Shown piece after piece: positions 17,583 through 26,512 of a DNA stretch of 64,000 nt (positions are counted from its first letter, which is position 1; each line of letters starts with the position of its first letter). The notes below the pieces were generated by a model. The model searched no databases. It was not told the DNA's origin and worked only from the letters and a program-made list of their open reading frames with translations. Source of the stretch: Halobaculum limi (GTDB taxonomy: Archaea; Halobacteriota; Halobacteria; Halobacteriales; Haloferacaceae); contig NZ_CP120468.1 in NCBI RefSeq assembly GCF_029490015.1, positions 620,001 to 684,000 on the forward strand, given 5' to 3'. A program made the translations under genes and the position numbers.

Positions 17583-18338
17583 TCAGGCGACCGCGTAACT
17601 CCCCAGGAACAACACCGCGTTGTAGACGCCGTGTGCGAGAACGGGCGCCGCGAGGTTACCGGTCCGCTCGTACAGCGCGCCGAACACCGATCCGATCACG
17701 GCGATGAGGAGCGCGCCAACGACGACGCCGGCGAGCGCGCCGGTGTAGTTCGTGAGATGGAGCGACCCGAACAGCAGCGCCGCACCCGCAACGGCGGCAA
17801 CCGGGCCGAACGTACCGCGAAGCCGACCCTGAATCACGCCACGGAAGAGGAACTCTTCGATTGGCGCGACCACCAACACGGAGGCGACCGCGAGCGCCAC
17901 GAGGAGTCTCGGATCTGCGGTCACCGCCCCTTCGATCACGGACCCGGGCGCCAGACCGAGCGCCGACACCACCGTGATCAGTCCGACTGCCGTTACGAGT
18001 GCAAGGACGGTCGCGAGAAGGATGTCACGCGCTTGGCGGGCGTCGGGGACGGCGACTGGAACGCGCAGACCTGTGCGCCACACGTACACCGCGCCGACAG
18101 CGAACAAGCCGAGTTGCCCGGCCAGCAGCAGACCGATGAACACGAGCGGCGACTGGACGTCGAGGCCGGCCAGAAACACCGGGATGGCAAACACGATGCC
18201 GGTGGCCAGCGAGGTGACGAACGCCGCGACCGTCAGGCCGAGAGCCACGGCGACAGCGCGACCCCGTCCGGCCGTCCGAGTCGATACCCGCTGTGCGTCT
18301 TCCCGGTCTAGGGTGTCGGAATCGGTGATACTGCTCAT
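17583..18338 (-). CDS. CPBP family intramembrane metalloprotease
   Basis: 251 residues with about eight membrane helices. The CPBP (CAAX protease/bacteriocin-processing) signatures are present: EEFLFRGVIQGRLRG, the second-motif segment FGSLHLTNYT and a late HGVYNAVLF, which supply the Glu and His residues of the membrane-embedded metal site. Family members process prenylated or other membrane proteins, or act in immunity to peptides. The gene is alone and points back toward the tRNA. It lies between the tRNA 3' end and its degenerate copy, so it may be cargo left from an integrated element. Confidence 0.9.
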   Translation of the reverse strand: MSSITDSDTLDREDAQRVSTRTAGRGRAVAVALGLTVAAFVTSLATGIVFAIPVFLAGLDVQSPLVFIGLLLAGQLGLFAVGAVYVWRTGLRVPVAVPDARQARDILLATVLALVTAVGLITVVSALGLAPGSVIEGAVTADPRLLVALAVASVLVVAPIEEFLFRGVIQGRLRGTFGPVAAVAGAALLFGSLHLTNYTGALAGVVVGALLIAVIGSVFGALYERTGNLAAPVLAHGVYNAVLFLGSYAVA

Positions 18339-18668
18339 ACCAGTATCGACGCTCGCTCACGATATAACTCAGCAGTGGCCCAGGCTATCACTCGTCGGAG
18401 AGCCGGATACGGATCGAGCAGTCGCGAGCGAACCCACCGTGGTTCAGATCCCTCGTCGCTCGGTTCTCGTCGACGGCCCCTCGATATCGCCGTCGAGTGG
18501 TCGGTATCTGTCAGCCGACATCGCTATCGTATCTTCACTGCCCGCTATCGGGCTGAGAAATAATGGCAAAGAGACATATTTACTGAACGACTATTCATAT
18601 GCCCATATTATAAACGATCAATTGTGATGATTGACGGCCTCCGTACCGGTGACAACTCCGGCCACGAT
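18339..18668. other. AT-rich intergenic spacer with tRNA-like remnant
   Basis: About 330 bases without a gene. It contains the tRNA-Arg 3'-end copy at 18441-18462. From about 18560 to 18625 it is strikingly AT-rich for this genome (CATATTTACTG, ATTCATATG, ATATTATAAACG). The last stretch probably holds the promoter of the iron-sulfur lipoprotein, with TATTATAAA near 18605. No coding signal was found. Confidence 0.6.
18441..18462 (+). repeat. Degenerate copy of tRNA-Arg 3' end (possible att scar)
   Basis: GGTTCAGATCCCTCGTCGCTCG matches the last 22 bases of the tRNA-Arg gene (17442-17463) at 20 of 22 positions; both differences are transitions. It has the same orientation as the tRNA and sits about 1 kb away. 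That is the geometry left by a tyrosine-recombinase element inserted at a tRNA 3' end. No integrase gene remains between the copies. Confidence 0.65.
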
Positions 18669-19451
18669 ATGTGGTGTCGGCGACACTACCTCGTCGCGAC
18701 CGTCGGAATCGCGGCGTTGAGTGGGTGCGGCGGGACCAGCGGGGGTGGGGAGACGACGAGCGAGACGGAGTCCCCGTCACCGGCGGGTGTCGAGCCCACG
18801 GAATCTGACGACGAAGACGGGGAAGAGGAGGAAGAACTCCCCGAGGGAGTCTCGGAGGAGGAGTTCGAATTCGGTCCCGTTCCCGACGTGTACCTGTCGG
18901 CGGTGTCGCTCGGCAACGAGACGCGCAACCCGGACGAGTTGTTCGCGAAGGCCGACGTGGGATTCGCAGAGTACGACGACGCGGTGGAGAACGAGGCTCA
19001 CCAACCGGGTACGTGCTGCGCCAACTGTGCCGACTACATTCCAGACAAGAACGGGGACGCATTCGGTGCCTGCGCGGAAGTCGAGGGGTACATCGGCGGC
19101 GAGGACTGGTGTACGGTCTACGAGTCGCTGCCCGAGCCCTCGGTTCCCGACGGGATGGCCGAATCCGACCTCGCGACGGCGGCCGTCCCGGAGGCGTACC
19201 GCACGGCCGACTCACAAGGCGGCGAGGAGCGGTCACCCGACGACCTCCTCTCGCAGGCGGACGTGAACCTGATGGAGTCCGTCGAAGCCATCGCGGACGG
19301 TGTCGCCCGGCCGGGCCAGTCTTGCGGTAACTGCGCGGAGTTCATCCCGGACGAGAACGGCGACGGTTGGGGCGCCTGCGCGAGAGTCGAGGGGTACATC
19401 GCTGCCGAAGACTGGTGTGTCATCTGGGAGCACATCACGGAAGAACTCTGA
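18669..19451 (+). CDS. Tat-exported lipoprotein with two HiPIP-like iron-sulfur domains
   Basis: 260 residues. A twin-arginine signal (CRRHYLVATVGIAALSGC, lipobox Cys at 20) is followed by an acidic linker and two related modules of about 85 residues. Each module has four cysteines with identical spacing, C-x2-C-x14-C-x12-C (C117, C120, C135, C148 and C219, C222, C237, C250). The context is CxNCAxxIPDxNGDxxGAC...VEGYI..EDWC. This is the [4Fe-4S] ligand pattern of high-potential iron-sulfur proteins. Two modules in one chain is unusual. Likely role: electron carrier on the outer face of the membrane. In-frame ATGs at 18624 and 18627 are possible but would place the twin arginines too far in. 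Confidence 0.8.
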   Translation: MWCRRHYLVATVGIAALSGCGGTSGGGETTSETESPSPAGVEPTESDDEDGEEEEELPEGVSEEEFEFGPVPDVYLSAVSLGNETRNPDELFAKADVGFAEYDDAVENEAHQPGTCCANCADYIPDKNGDAFGACAEVEGYIGGEDWCTVYESLPEPSVPDGMAESDLATAAVPEAYRTADSQGGEERSPDDLLSQADVNLMESVEAIADGVARPGQSCGNCAEFIPDENGDGWGACARVEGYIAAEDWCVIWEHITEEL

Positions 19452-19507
19452 GGGCCCTGCAGTGCGTGCGCACTCGCGGCGCGGCCGTCGCGGCTCAGAC
19501 AGGCACT

Positions 19508-20536
19508 CTACTCTCGGCGACTGCCGGCCACGCTCGCTACCGGTTGCCACCCGAGCACCTGCTCCGGCACGACGGCGACTGTCACGAGCAACGCCGGCCC
19601 GACGAGGAACCCGCCCCACGTCGCGAACGCCGCGAGACCGGCGACGACCAGGCCAACCCGCGTTCGAGCACCGATCGGACCTGGCCGCGTCGCGACGCGG
19701 AGCGCCCACGCCCCGCACACCGCCGGGACGACGACGTACGCCGCGGTGACGAGAGCGCCGGCGGTCGGCCCGGTCGCAGACAGCGCGATGCCCGTCTGGA
19801 CGAGCGTGTTCACCCCGCTAGCGAGGACCAGTAATCCGCCCGCGACCAGCGCGTACTCCGCGAGCGTTCCCTCGAACACGTCGCGGCGGCGCGTCAGCAA
19901 CGCCCCCGCACCGGCGACGACCGTCAGCGCGAACGGGCCGACGGCGACGACGAGCGGTTGCCCCTCCCACAGGTGCGTCTCCACCAGCGCGAACGGTACC
20001 GTCCCGTACTCGGCCAGCGAGAACGACTCTTGGTAGCCGATGGCGACGCCCGCCGGGCCGCTGCGGTTCGCCGGTTCGTACAGGGCGACGAGGTACGTGG
20101 TCTGCGTCGAACTGTCGTGCTCGAAGGCGGCCGTCTCGTAGTTCGCGGAGGGGGCGAACGGCTCGTACCCAGGCGTCGCGGGACGTTCACCCTCGACGAC
20201 GACCGCACCCATCCCGTCGGGGACGGCGACGCCGGGTGGGGCCTCCCCTCCGTTGAGGCCGGGTGCCATCACGACGAGCGACGGCGTGAACGCGCCGTCG
20301 ACGGGGGTGAACGCGCTCACCTGCAGGCGTTCGTCGGCTGCGACAGTCACCTCGTAGTACTGCGCCTCGCCGTCGTCGAGTTCGTCGTAGTACGACCACG
20401 ACTTCGCGGCGTCACTCACCTGGACGGCCTGTTCGGGACTGTCGTTGTCGCCGGGGTCGCTCGGGACGTGTGCCGCGACGGGCGTGACGACGAGCGCGAA
20501 CACGAGGACGAGCAGACCGAGGCGGTGGCGCTTCAT
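19508..20536 (-). CDS. Membrane protein with extracellular N-terminal domain
   Basis: 342 residues. A signal peptide (MKRHRLGLLVLVFALVVTPVAAH) is followed by an extracellular beta-rich domain of about 170 residues starting PSDPGDNDSPEQAV, then five or six membrane helices. The exported part resembles stress- or cell-surface domains only in a general way, and I do not recognise the family. The ATG before KRHRLGL is chosen because it gives a proper signal peptide. It is divergent from the TrmB-like regulator, and an inverted repeat lies in its promoter region. Confidence 0.72.
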   Translation of the reverse strand: MKRHRLGLLVLVFALVVTPVAAHVPSDPGDNDSPEQAVQVSDAAKSWSYYDELDDGEAQYYEVTVAADERLQVSAFTPVDGAFTPSLVVMAPGLNGGEAPPGVAVPDGMGAVVVEGERPATPGYEPFAPSANYETAAFEHDSSTQTTYLVALYEPANRSGPAGVAIGYQESFSLAEYGTVPFALVETHLWEGQPLVVAVGPFALTVVAGAGALLTRRRDVFEGTLAEYALVAGGLLVLASGVNTLVQTGIALSATGPTAGALVTAAYVVVPAVCGAWALRVATRPGPIGARTRVGLVVAGLAAFATWGGFLVGPALLVTVAVVPEQVLGWQPVASVAGSRRE

Positions 20537-20557
20537 CAGCCAGTTCCTCGGGTCGTG

Positions 20558-20579
20558 GGTGTATGACTGTACGTACACC
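20558..20579. promoter_or_regulatory. Inverted repeat between divergent genes
   Basis: GGTGTA-10 nt-TACACC lies 22-43 nt upstream of the membrane-protein ATG and 85-106 nt upstream of the TrmB-like gene. The spacer also contains the overlapping palindrome GTACGTAC (20569-20576). Two half-sites one helical turn apart suit a dimeric regulator, possibly the adjacent TrmB-like protein. The assignment is by position only. Confidence 0.4.
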
Positions 20580-20663
20580 GGAAGCGCCACCCGACCCGTT
20601 CGGCCGCCCGCGGCCGTCGGAGTCGCGGGGAAGGTTGATGTGCCGGTACTCACTTGCCCGTGT

Positions 20664-21761
20664 ATGGACCGTGAGACGCTTGCGCAGGCGTTGCACTACG
20701 CCGATCTGACGGAGTATCAGGCGGAAGCGTATCTCACTCTGCTCGATATGGGCGTCTCACCGGCGGTTGAGGTCGGCCGCGAGAGCGCCGTCCCCGTCTC
20801 GCAGGTGTACGACGTCCTCCGGAGTCTGGAGTCGAAGGGGTACGTCGAGACCATCGACCGCGAGAAACTGTACGTTCGCCCGTGCGACCCCGGCGTCTCG
20901 ATGAGCGAACTGGAGTCGCGGGGGGAACTGCTCCACGACGCCGCCGAGGAGATACGCGAGCGGTACCGCCAACCGAACCGGATGGACGCCCGTGTCGGCG
21001 TGACGAAACGCGGCGAGACGGCCGTCGAGAACGCTCGCGACCTCATCGACGAGGCCGACACCGTCGTCGAACTCGCGGGCACGTACGAGCAACTCCTCCG
21101 CCTGTCACCCGTTCTCCGGGAGGCACGCGACCGGGGCGTCGTCGTTCGCGCGTCCGTCTACGTCGACGAGGGGCAGACGCCGCCCGAGGAGTTCGACCCC
21201 TCGGACACCATCTCGGAACTTCGCGGCTGTAGCATCCCCGGGCCGTTTCTCGTCATCGTCGACCGCCACCGAACCTGCTTCGCGCCCAACAGCCGCTCCG
21301 ACGAGGACTACGGCGTCACCATCTACGACCGCATCCTGCCGTTCGTGTTCCACTGGTACTACCTCACCTGTCTGTGGAACCTCTACCCGACCCTGTACGC
21401 CGATGAGACCGACCGCGTGACGTACGTCACGATGGAGGAGTTCGTCTGCGACTGCCACTCGCTGTGGAACGACGGGTACGAACTCGAAGTGGTCGTCGAC
21501 GGCGTCGACATCGCCACCGACCAACGGCGCACCCTCCGTGGCGTCGTCGCCGACCTCTCACACCACCGCGACGACTTCGACCTCTCACGGCTTGCGCTCT
21601 CAGATATGGGTGCCCACAAGAGCATCGTCCTCGCGACAGACGAGGGAACCGTCGATGTCGGCGGGTGGGGCGCGGTGTTCGAAGACGTGGAGATGCGCAC
21701 CATCTCGCTGGTCGGCCTCACGCCGGAGACGCTTCCGCTTCCCGGTCGCGACCCCGTGTGA
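20664..21761 (+). CDS. TrmB-like sugar-responsive transcriptional regulator
   Basis: 365 residues. An N-terminal winged helix (residues about 1-80: YADLTEYQAEAYLTLLDMG...VPVSQVYDVLRSLESKGYVE) is followed by a short helical linker and a TrmB-type effector domain. TrmB proteins bind sugars and repress or activate ABC importers and glycolytic genes. The gene is convergent with, and 18 nt from, the end of the glucan operon, so that operon is the natural candidate target. The ATG before DRETLAQAL fits the domain start. Confidence 0.85.
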   Translation: MDRETLAQALHYADLTEYQAEAYLTLLDMGVSPAVEVGRESAVPVSQVYDVLRSLESKGYVETIDREKLYVRPCDPGVSMSELESRGELLHDAAEEIRERYRQPNRMDARVGVTKRGETAVENARDLIDEADTVVELAGTYEQLLRLSPVLREARDRGVVVRASVYVDEGQTPPEEFDPSDTISELRGCSIPGPFLVIVDRHRTCFAPNSRSDEDYGVTIYDRILPFVFHWYYLTCLWNLYPTLYADETDRVTYVTMEEFVCDCHSLWNDGYELEVVVDGVDIATDQRRTLRGVVADLSHHRDDFDLSRLALSDMGAHKSIVLATDEGTVDVGGWGAVFEDVEMRTISLVGLTPETLPLPGRDPV

Positions 21762-21779
21762 GTCGCAGTTTCTGACCGA

Positions 21780-24002
21780 TTACCGCTCCGCGACCGACTC
21801 CAGCGACGCCTCCAGCGACTCGCTTCGCAGAGTGATTGGACCGGCCTCGAACCGACTGGAGCCGTCCGGACGGACCACGTCGAAGGCGTCCGAGGGAACC
21901 TCCAGCGAGACGGTCGTCTCCTCACCCGGTTCCAGCGAGACGCGTTCGAACCCGACCAGTTCCTCGACGGGCGTCACGACCGAGGCGTGGTCGCGCCCGC
22001 CGAACACCTGGACGACTTCCTCGCCCGCGCAGTCGCCCGTGTTCGCGAGCGTCACCGACGCCGTCACGGACTCGCCGTCGGCGATGGTGTCGCTCGACAC
22101 TGACAGGTCGCGGTACTCGAAGGTGGTGTACGAGAGGCCGTGGCCGAACCCAAACAGCGGGTCGTACGACGAGAGGTGTTCGTCCTCGCCGATGGGCGTC
22201 GGGTTCGCGAGGTAGTTGTGGCGAACGGGGAGGTGCCCGGCCGACCGCGGCACCGAGATGGGGAGTTTCCCGCTCGGGTTGTTCGCGCCGAACAGCGTCT
22301 CGGCGACGGCCTGCCCGCCCTGTGCGCCGGGGAAGTATGCGTGGACGATGGCGTCGACGTGTTCTGCGGCCCACGGAATCGACAGCGGACGCCCCGCAAC
22401 GACGACCAGCACCGTCGGCGTGTCCGTCTCGACGACGGCTTCGAGCAACGCCTGCTGTGACTCGGGCAGGGTTATCTCCGCGCGGTTCGGGAACTCCTCG
22501 GTCGGGCCGGTGACGTCCTGTGGCCCGAACTCGTGGATGTACCAGTTCTCACCGAGGACGACGACGGCCGCGTCGGCGTCTGCCGCGGCGTCGGCGGCCG
22601 CCTCCACGTCGCCCGATTCATCGATACCGGCTCCCTGCTCGTAGCGGACGGTCGTTTCGTCCGAGGTGAACGACTCGATGCCCTCACGAATCGTCGTCCC
22701 GTCGAGTTCGTGTTCCTCCTTCAAGCTCCACCCGCCGACCTGATTGACTAGTGAGTCGGCGTTCGGCCCGGTCACGAGGACGTCCTCGGCGTCGGGGTCG
22801 AACGGGAGGCAGTCGTCGTCGTTTTGCAACAGCGTCATCGACTTGCGGGCGGCCTCCAGCGACACCGCTTGGTGGTCGGGACGGTCGAGCGTCTCGGCGG
22901 ACTCGTCGGCGTCGACGAACGGGTCCTCGAACAGGCCCAGATCGGCCTTGAGTTGGAGGACACGGCGGACGGACTGCTCGATGGCGGCCTCGGAGAGTTC
23001 GCCCGAATCGACGAGGTCGACGACGGCCTCGACGTGGCCCTCGCCGCCGAGAGAGTGGACGTCGACGCCGGCGTCGACCGCCTGCCGGATGGCGTCGCGG
23101 GCGTCGGGCGCGACGTGGTGGTTCTCGTGGAGCATGTTGATGCCGTTCCAGTCGGAGGCGACGTAGCCGTCGAAGCCCAACTCCTCGCGGAGTACGTCGG
23201 TCAGCCAGTTGCGTGACCCGTGCGATGGCTCGCCGTTGATGGAGTTGTAACTCGGCATAATCCCCTCGACACCGGCTTCGAGGACACGCTCAAACGGCGG
23301 GAGGAAGTCGCGATACAGCGACGACAGCGAGCGGTCGACGGGGGCGGTGTCCTCGCCGCGCTCGGGTTCGCCGTACGCCGGGAAGTGCTTCGCCATCGTC
23401 GCCACGTCGACGGGCGCGTCGTCGACGCCGCGGGCCTTCGCGGCCGCGAGTTCGCCGATGAGGTACGGCGACTCGCCGAACGTCTCGAACGTGCGGCCCC
23501 AGCGGGGGTCGCGTGCCACGTCGCACGTCGGGCCGTAGGTGAGACTCGATCCGGTTGCGGCGACTTCGGTCGCGGTGACGGTTCCGATCTGTTCGGCGAG
23601 GTCGCGGTCGCGGGCCGCCGCGACGCCGATGTTGTGCGGGAACACCGTCGTGTCTTCGACGTAGGCGTTGCCGTGAATCGCGTCGACGGGGATGAGGATC
23701 GGGATGCCCAGTCGCGACTCCTCCATCGCGACGCGCTGGAGTCTATTCGCGATCTCGACCACCTCTTGGGAGTCGCGGTGTGGCGACGCGCCGTAGCCGA
23801 ACGGCGTGACGAAGCCGATACCGAAGTCGCGGATGGCGTCGGCGGCGTCGTCGACCGTCTTCGTCTCGCCCATCGTGCCGACGAACGTGCCGGCGAGTTG
23901 GGCGGCCTTCTCGCGGAGCGTCATCTCGTCGAGCAGGCGTTCGATGCCCGCGTCGTCGTCGATCAACTGCTGCTGACTGTGTCGTGTCTCGTGAGTCGTC
24001 AT
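21780..24002 (-). CDS. GH3 beta-glucosidase
   Basis: 740 residues, glycoside hydrolase family 3. The catalytic nucleophile should be D284 in GYVASDWNGI, and KHFPAYG (205-211) is the conserved substrate-binding Lys-His motif. The (alpha/beta)6 sandwich domain follows, then a fibronectin-like C-terminal domain (about 620-730). There is no signal peptide, so it acts inside the cell, consistent with hydrolysing imported beta-glucan oligosaccharides to glucose. Its ATG overlaps the GH81 stop codon (ATGA). Beta-xylosidase activity is possible within the family, but the GH81 neighbour favours beta-glucans. Confidence 0.92.
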   Translation of the reverse strand: MTTHETRHSQQQLIDDDAGIERLLDEMTLREKAAQLAGTFVGTMGETKTVDDAADAIRDFGIGFVTPFGYGASPHRDSQEVVEIANRLQRVAMEESRLGIPILIPVDAIHGNAYVEDTTVFPHNIGVAAARDRDLAEQIGTVTATEVAATGSSLTYGPTCDVARDPRWGRTFETFGESPYLIGELAAAKARGVDDAPVDVATMAKHFPAYGEPERGEDTAPVDRSLSSLYRDFLPPFERVLEAGVEGIMPSYNSINGEPSHGSRNWLTDVLREELGFDGYVASDWNGINMLHENHHVAPDARDAIRQAVDAGVDVHSLGGEGHVEAVVDLVDSGELSEAAIEQSVRRVLQLKADLGLFEDPFVDADESAETLDRPDHQAVSLEAARKSMTLLQNDDDCLPFDPDAEDVLVTGPNADSLVNQVGGWSLKEEHELDGTTIREGIESFTSDETTVRYEQGAGIDESGDVEAAADAAADADAAVVVLGENWYIHEFGPQDVTGPTEEFPNRAEITLPESQQALLEAVVETDTPTVLVVVAGRPLSIPWAAEHVDAIVHAYFPGAQGGQAVAETLFGANNPSGKLPISVPRSAGHLPVRHNYLANPTPIGEDEHLSSYDPLFGFGHGLSYTTFEYRDLSVSSDTIADGESVTASVTLANTGDCAGEEVVQVFGGRDHASVVTPVEELVGFERVSLEPGEETTVSLEVPSDAFDVVRPDGSSRFEAGPITLRSESLEASLESVAER

Positions 24003-26512
24003 ATCGTGTCTGTAGTGGTGTCGTCGTTCACCCGGTCGGGCACGCTGTCCGTGTCCGAGTGGGGGGTCGTTCGGGTCCGTACGGCGGCCGCGTCGTCGGG
24101 GGCGGGCGCGGTGGTGTGCCCGAGGTCGTTCGGCGCGACTGCCAGCGTGGTGCCGTCAGAGAAGGTGACGGTCGTCTCGCTGTCGTCGGCGTTGTACGCG
24201 AGGTAGGTCCGCGTGTCGCCGTCGCTGAAGACGGCCGAAAGCGGGGTGTCTGCGGTCACGCTCGCGTCGACCGTCCCGAACGCCGCCATCGCCGTCAGCC
24301 AGTGGTAGGTGTGAGCGCGTGACTCGGCGAATTCGACGGAGTAGAACTCCGGATTCTCCTCGAACAGTCGCAGGGCGTCGTCGGGGTCGCTGAACGAGCG
24401 GTACTGCCAGAGGATGTCCGGCCAGTAGTCGAAGTCGTCACCGTCGTTCTCGGCGACGAGTTCGTCGTACACCGTCTCGGCGGCCGTGGCGTCGCGGCCG
24501 AGCGACAGCGAGTGGCCGCCCACCGGGAGGACGTTGATACCGTGGATCGCCTCGGCGTCGTCCGTCCACCAGGTGTCGTGTTTGTAGCCGCCGCCCCACA
24601 CCATCGCGGCGTACTCGTAGGGCCAATCGTCGGGATGGTTCTCGTCGTCGACGTCGTACCAGTACGCGTCGACGGCGGTCGTTTCGTGCGTCAGCAGGTA
24701 CGCGCCGAGGTCGCGGAGCGTCTCGTCGCCGGTGTACTCGCCGTACTGCAAGATTGCGGCGTAGGCGTTGACCGCCTCCGACGACGACTCCTGGTTGTTG
24801 CCGATGTCGAACGCGGGGTTGCCGGCGGCCCACGAGTGGCCCGCGTACGGCGAGAAGTTCCGCAGGAACGGGAACATCTCGTCGTCGTGGGAAGGGGAGG
24901 CGTAGTCGCGGATCAGCAACTCGACCATCCCACCCCACGCGTCGGCGTCGGCCCACGCGGGGTCGGTCCGCGCGAGGTCGGCGGCCGCCTTCACGTAGTA
25001 GCCGTAGTGGAAGTGGTGGTCGTTCAGTTCCGGCCCCGACCCGAACGAGTCGTTGTAGCCGACGAGCGTGCCCCACGTCTCGTCGTAGTAGAACACGTCG
25101 TCGGAGGAACTGTCGCCGGACACCTCCGGATCGAGCCACGTCTCGACGTCCGCGCGAAGCGCCGTGGTGAACGACTCGACGGCGTCGGTGTCGCCGACCT
25201 GGTCGGCGATGGGCCGCAGTTGGACGAGTCGCTCGTAGTTCTTCCCCGTCCAGTAGGTGCCGTCGCCGGGTTGTTCGGGGCCGCGGCGAACGAGCGGCGA
25301 CTCCGACTCTACGTCGTTGACGTACTCTGCGAGCCGATCCGTGTCGACGTCGTCGACCGCCGGGAAGTGGGGAACGACCGGCGGCAGGTCCATCGTCGTC
25401 TCGAACGACGTGCCCGCGACCGTCTCCATCGCCCCGCGCGGGCAGACGAACGTGTCGCCCGTCGGCGTCGCGTCGGTGTGCTCGTGCTGGTGGGGGTACA
25501 GTGCGGCGACAGTCCCGGTCGCATCCGACTCGGGACGCGTGTCCGTCTCGAACGCGTACGTCGTCTGCACCGTCCGACTCGCATCGTCGTAGGTCCACGA
25601 GACGGTTGTGCCGGTGATCCGGTTGTACGCGTACGACTCGTACCGTGAGAGCGCGTCCGTCGTCGCCGCCGGCAATACGGCGACCGCGAGGTACTCTTCG
25701 CCCGCGAGAGCGCTCGTGAGCGTCGCCGTGCCGACGCCGTCCCACGACGCTCCTTTGGGCGCGAACACGCCGTAGTGGTGGCCGTCGACGGTGACGCCGA
25801 GGACGTTCCCGCGGTCAGCCCACACCTCTGGCGTCCCGGCGAACGAGAGTTCGGCGTCGGCACCGGCGACCGTGGCGAACACGAACGGCGACCCTTGCGT
25901 GAGCGTCGCGTCGAGCGTCGGCGTGGACGCGTCGCCCGCGCCCCAGCGAACGTCGACGTGCCAGTCGCCGTAGCCGGCGCAGACGGCGTCGACGAACGAC
26001 CCGCCCGTCGTCGACAGCGTGAGGTCGGTAGTCGCGTCCATCTCGGCGACGTTGTCGGGGTGCGCGTGACCGGGTGGATTCGAGAACGTCCACTCGGTCG
26101 GGTACGAGAGGTCGAGACCCGCGTCCCTCGGCGTCCCCACGAGCGGGTGGGCCCACATCGGCGCGCCGTACTGGGCACGCAGGAGGTTGCTCCACCACTC
26201 GTTGGTCGGGAACGGCGCGGTGACGTCCTCGGCCGCGTACACCTGGTCGGGCGGCGCGTCTTCTCCGGACGGCAGAACCGTCGTGTAGCCGCCTTCACCG
26301 ACCGAGACGATAGGATCGCCCGTCGGCGTCCTGGTCGGCGTCGCGTCTTCGGTCGTCCGCTGGCCCGGCGTGGGCGAGGCGGTCGCCGTCGACTCCGACC
26401 CGGAGTCGGAACATCCAGCGAGACCGGCGGCACCGAGCGTGCCGATGCCGGCGAGGTAGCCTCGCCGGGAGAGGCCGTCGACCGCGATCCCGTTCTCGTC
26501 GTCCCCGCTCAT
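23999..26512 (-). CDS. GH81 endo-beta-1,3-glucanase, Tat-exported lipoprotein
   Basis: 837 residues. A Tat-lipoprotein signal (SRRGYLAGIGTLGAAGLAGC, lipobox Cys34) is followed by a Thr/Ser-rich linker and a full GH81 domain from about residue 80. The N-terminal signature is FPTNEWWSNLL (101-111). The catalytic region has NDHHFHYGYY (497-506) and NNQESSSEA (572-580), which carry the expected acidic catalytic residues. It would cut laminarin- or callose-like beta-1,3-glucan at the cell surface. It overlaps the ABC ATPase gene by ATGA upstream and the GH3 gene by ATGA downstream. GH81 is best known from fungi, plants and some bacteria. Confidence 0.92.
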   Translation of the reverse strand: MSGDDENGIAVDGLSRRGYLAGIGTLGAAGLAGCSDSGSESTATASPTPGQRTTEDATPTRTPTGDPIVSVGEGGYTTVLPSGEDAPPDQVYAAEDVTAPFPTNEWWSNLLRAQYGAPMWAHPLVGTPRDAGLDLSYPTEWTFSNPPGHAHPDNVAEMDATTDLTLSTTGGSFVDAVCAGYGDWHVDVRWGAGDASTPTLDATLTQGSPFVFATVAGADAELSFAGTPEVWADRGNVLGVTVDGHHYGVFAPKGASWDGVGTATLTSALAGEEYLAVAVLPAATTDALSRYESYAYNRITGTTVSWTYDDASRTVQTTYAFETDTRPESDATGTVAALYPHQHEHTDATPTGDTFVCPRGAMETVAGTSFETTMDLPPVVPHFPAVDDVDTDRLAEYVNDVESESPLVRRGPEQPGDGTYWTGKNYERLVQLRPIADQVGDTDAVESFTTALRADVETWLDPEVSGDSSSDDVFYYDETWGTLVGYNDSFGSGPELNDHHFHYGYYVKAAADLARTDPAWADADAWGGMVELLIRDYASPSHDDEMFPFLRNFSPYAGHSWAAGNPAFDIGNNQESSSEAVNAYAAILQYGEYTGDETLRDLGAYLLTHETTAVDAYWYDVDDENHPDDWPYEYAAMVWGGGYKHDTWWTDDAEAIHGINVLPVGGHSLSLGRDATAAETVYDELVAENDGDDFDYWPDILWQYRSFSDPDDALRLFEENPEFYSVEFAESRAHTYHWLTAMAAFGTVDASVTADTPLSAVFSDGDTRTYLAYNADDSETTVTFSDGTTLAVAPNDLGHTTAPAPDDAAAVRTRTTPHSDTDSVPDRVNDDTTTDTI

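Noticed and set aside
17583-18338. CPBP protease as an antiphage immunity gene
   Set aside because: Family membership alone does not show this; there are no toxin, antitoxin or defence neighbours. Only its position between tRNA repeats hints at mobile origin.
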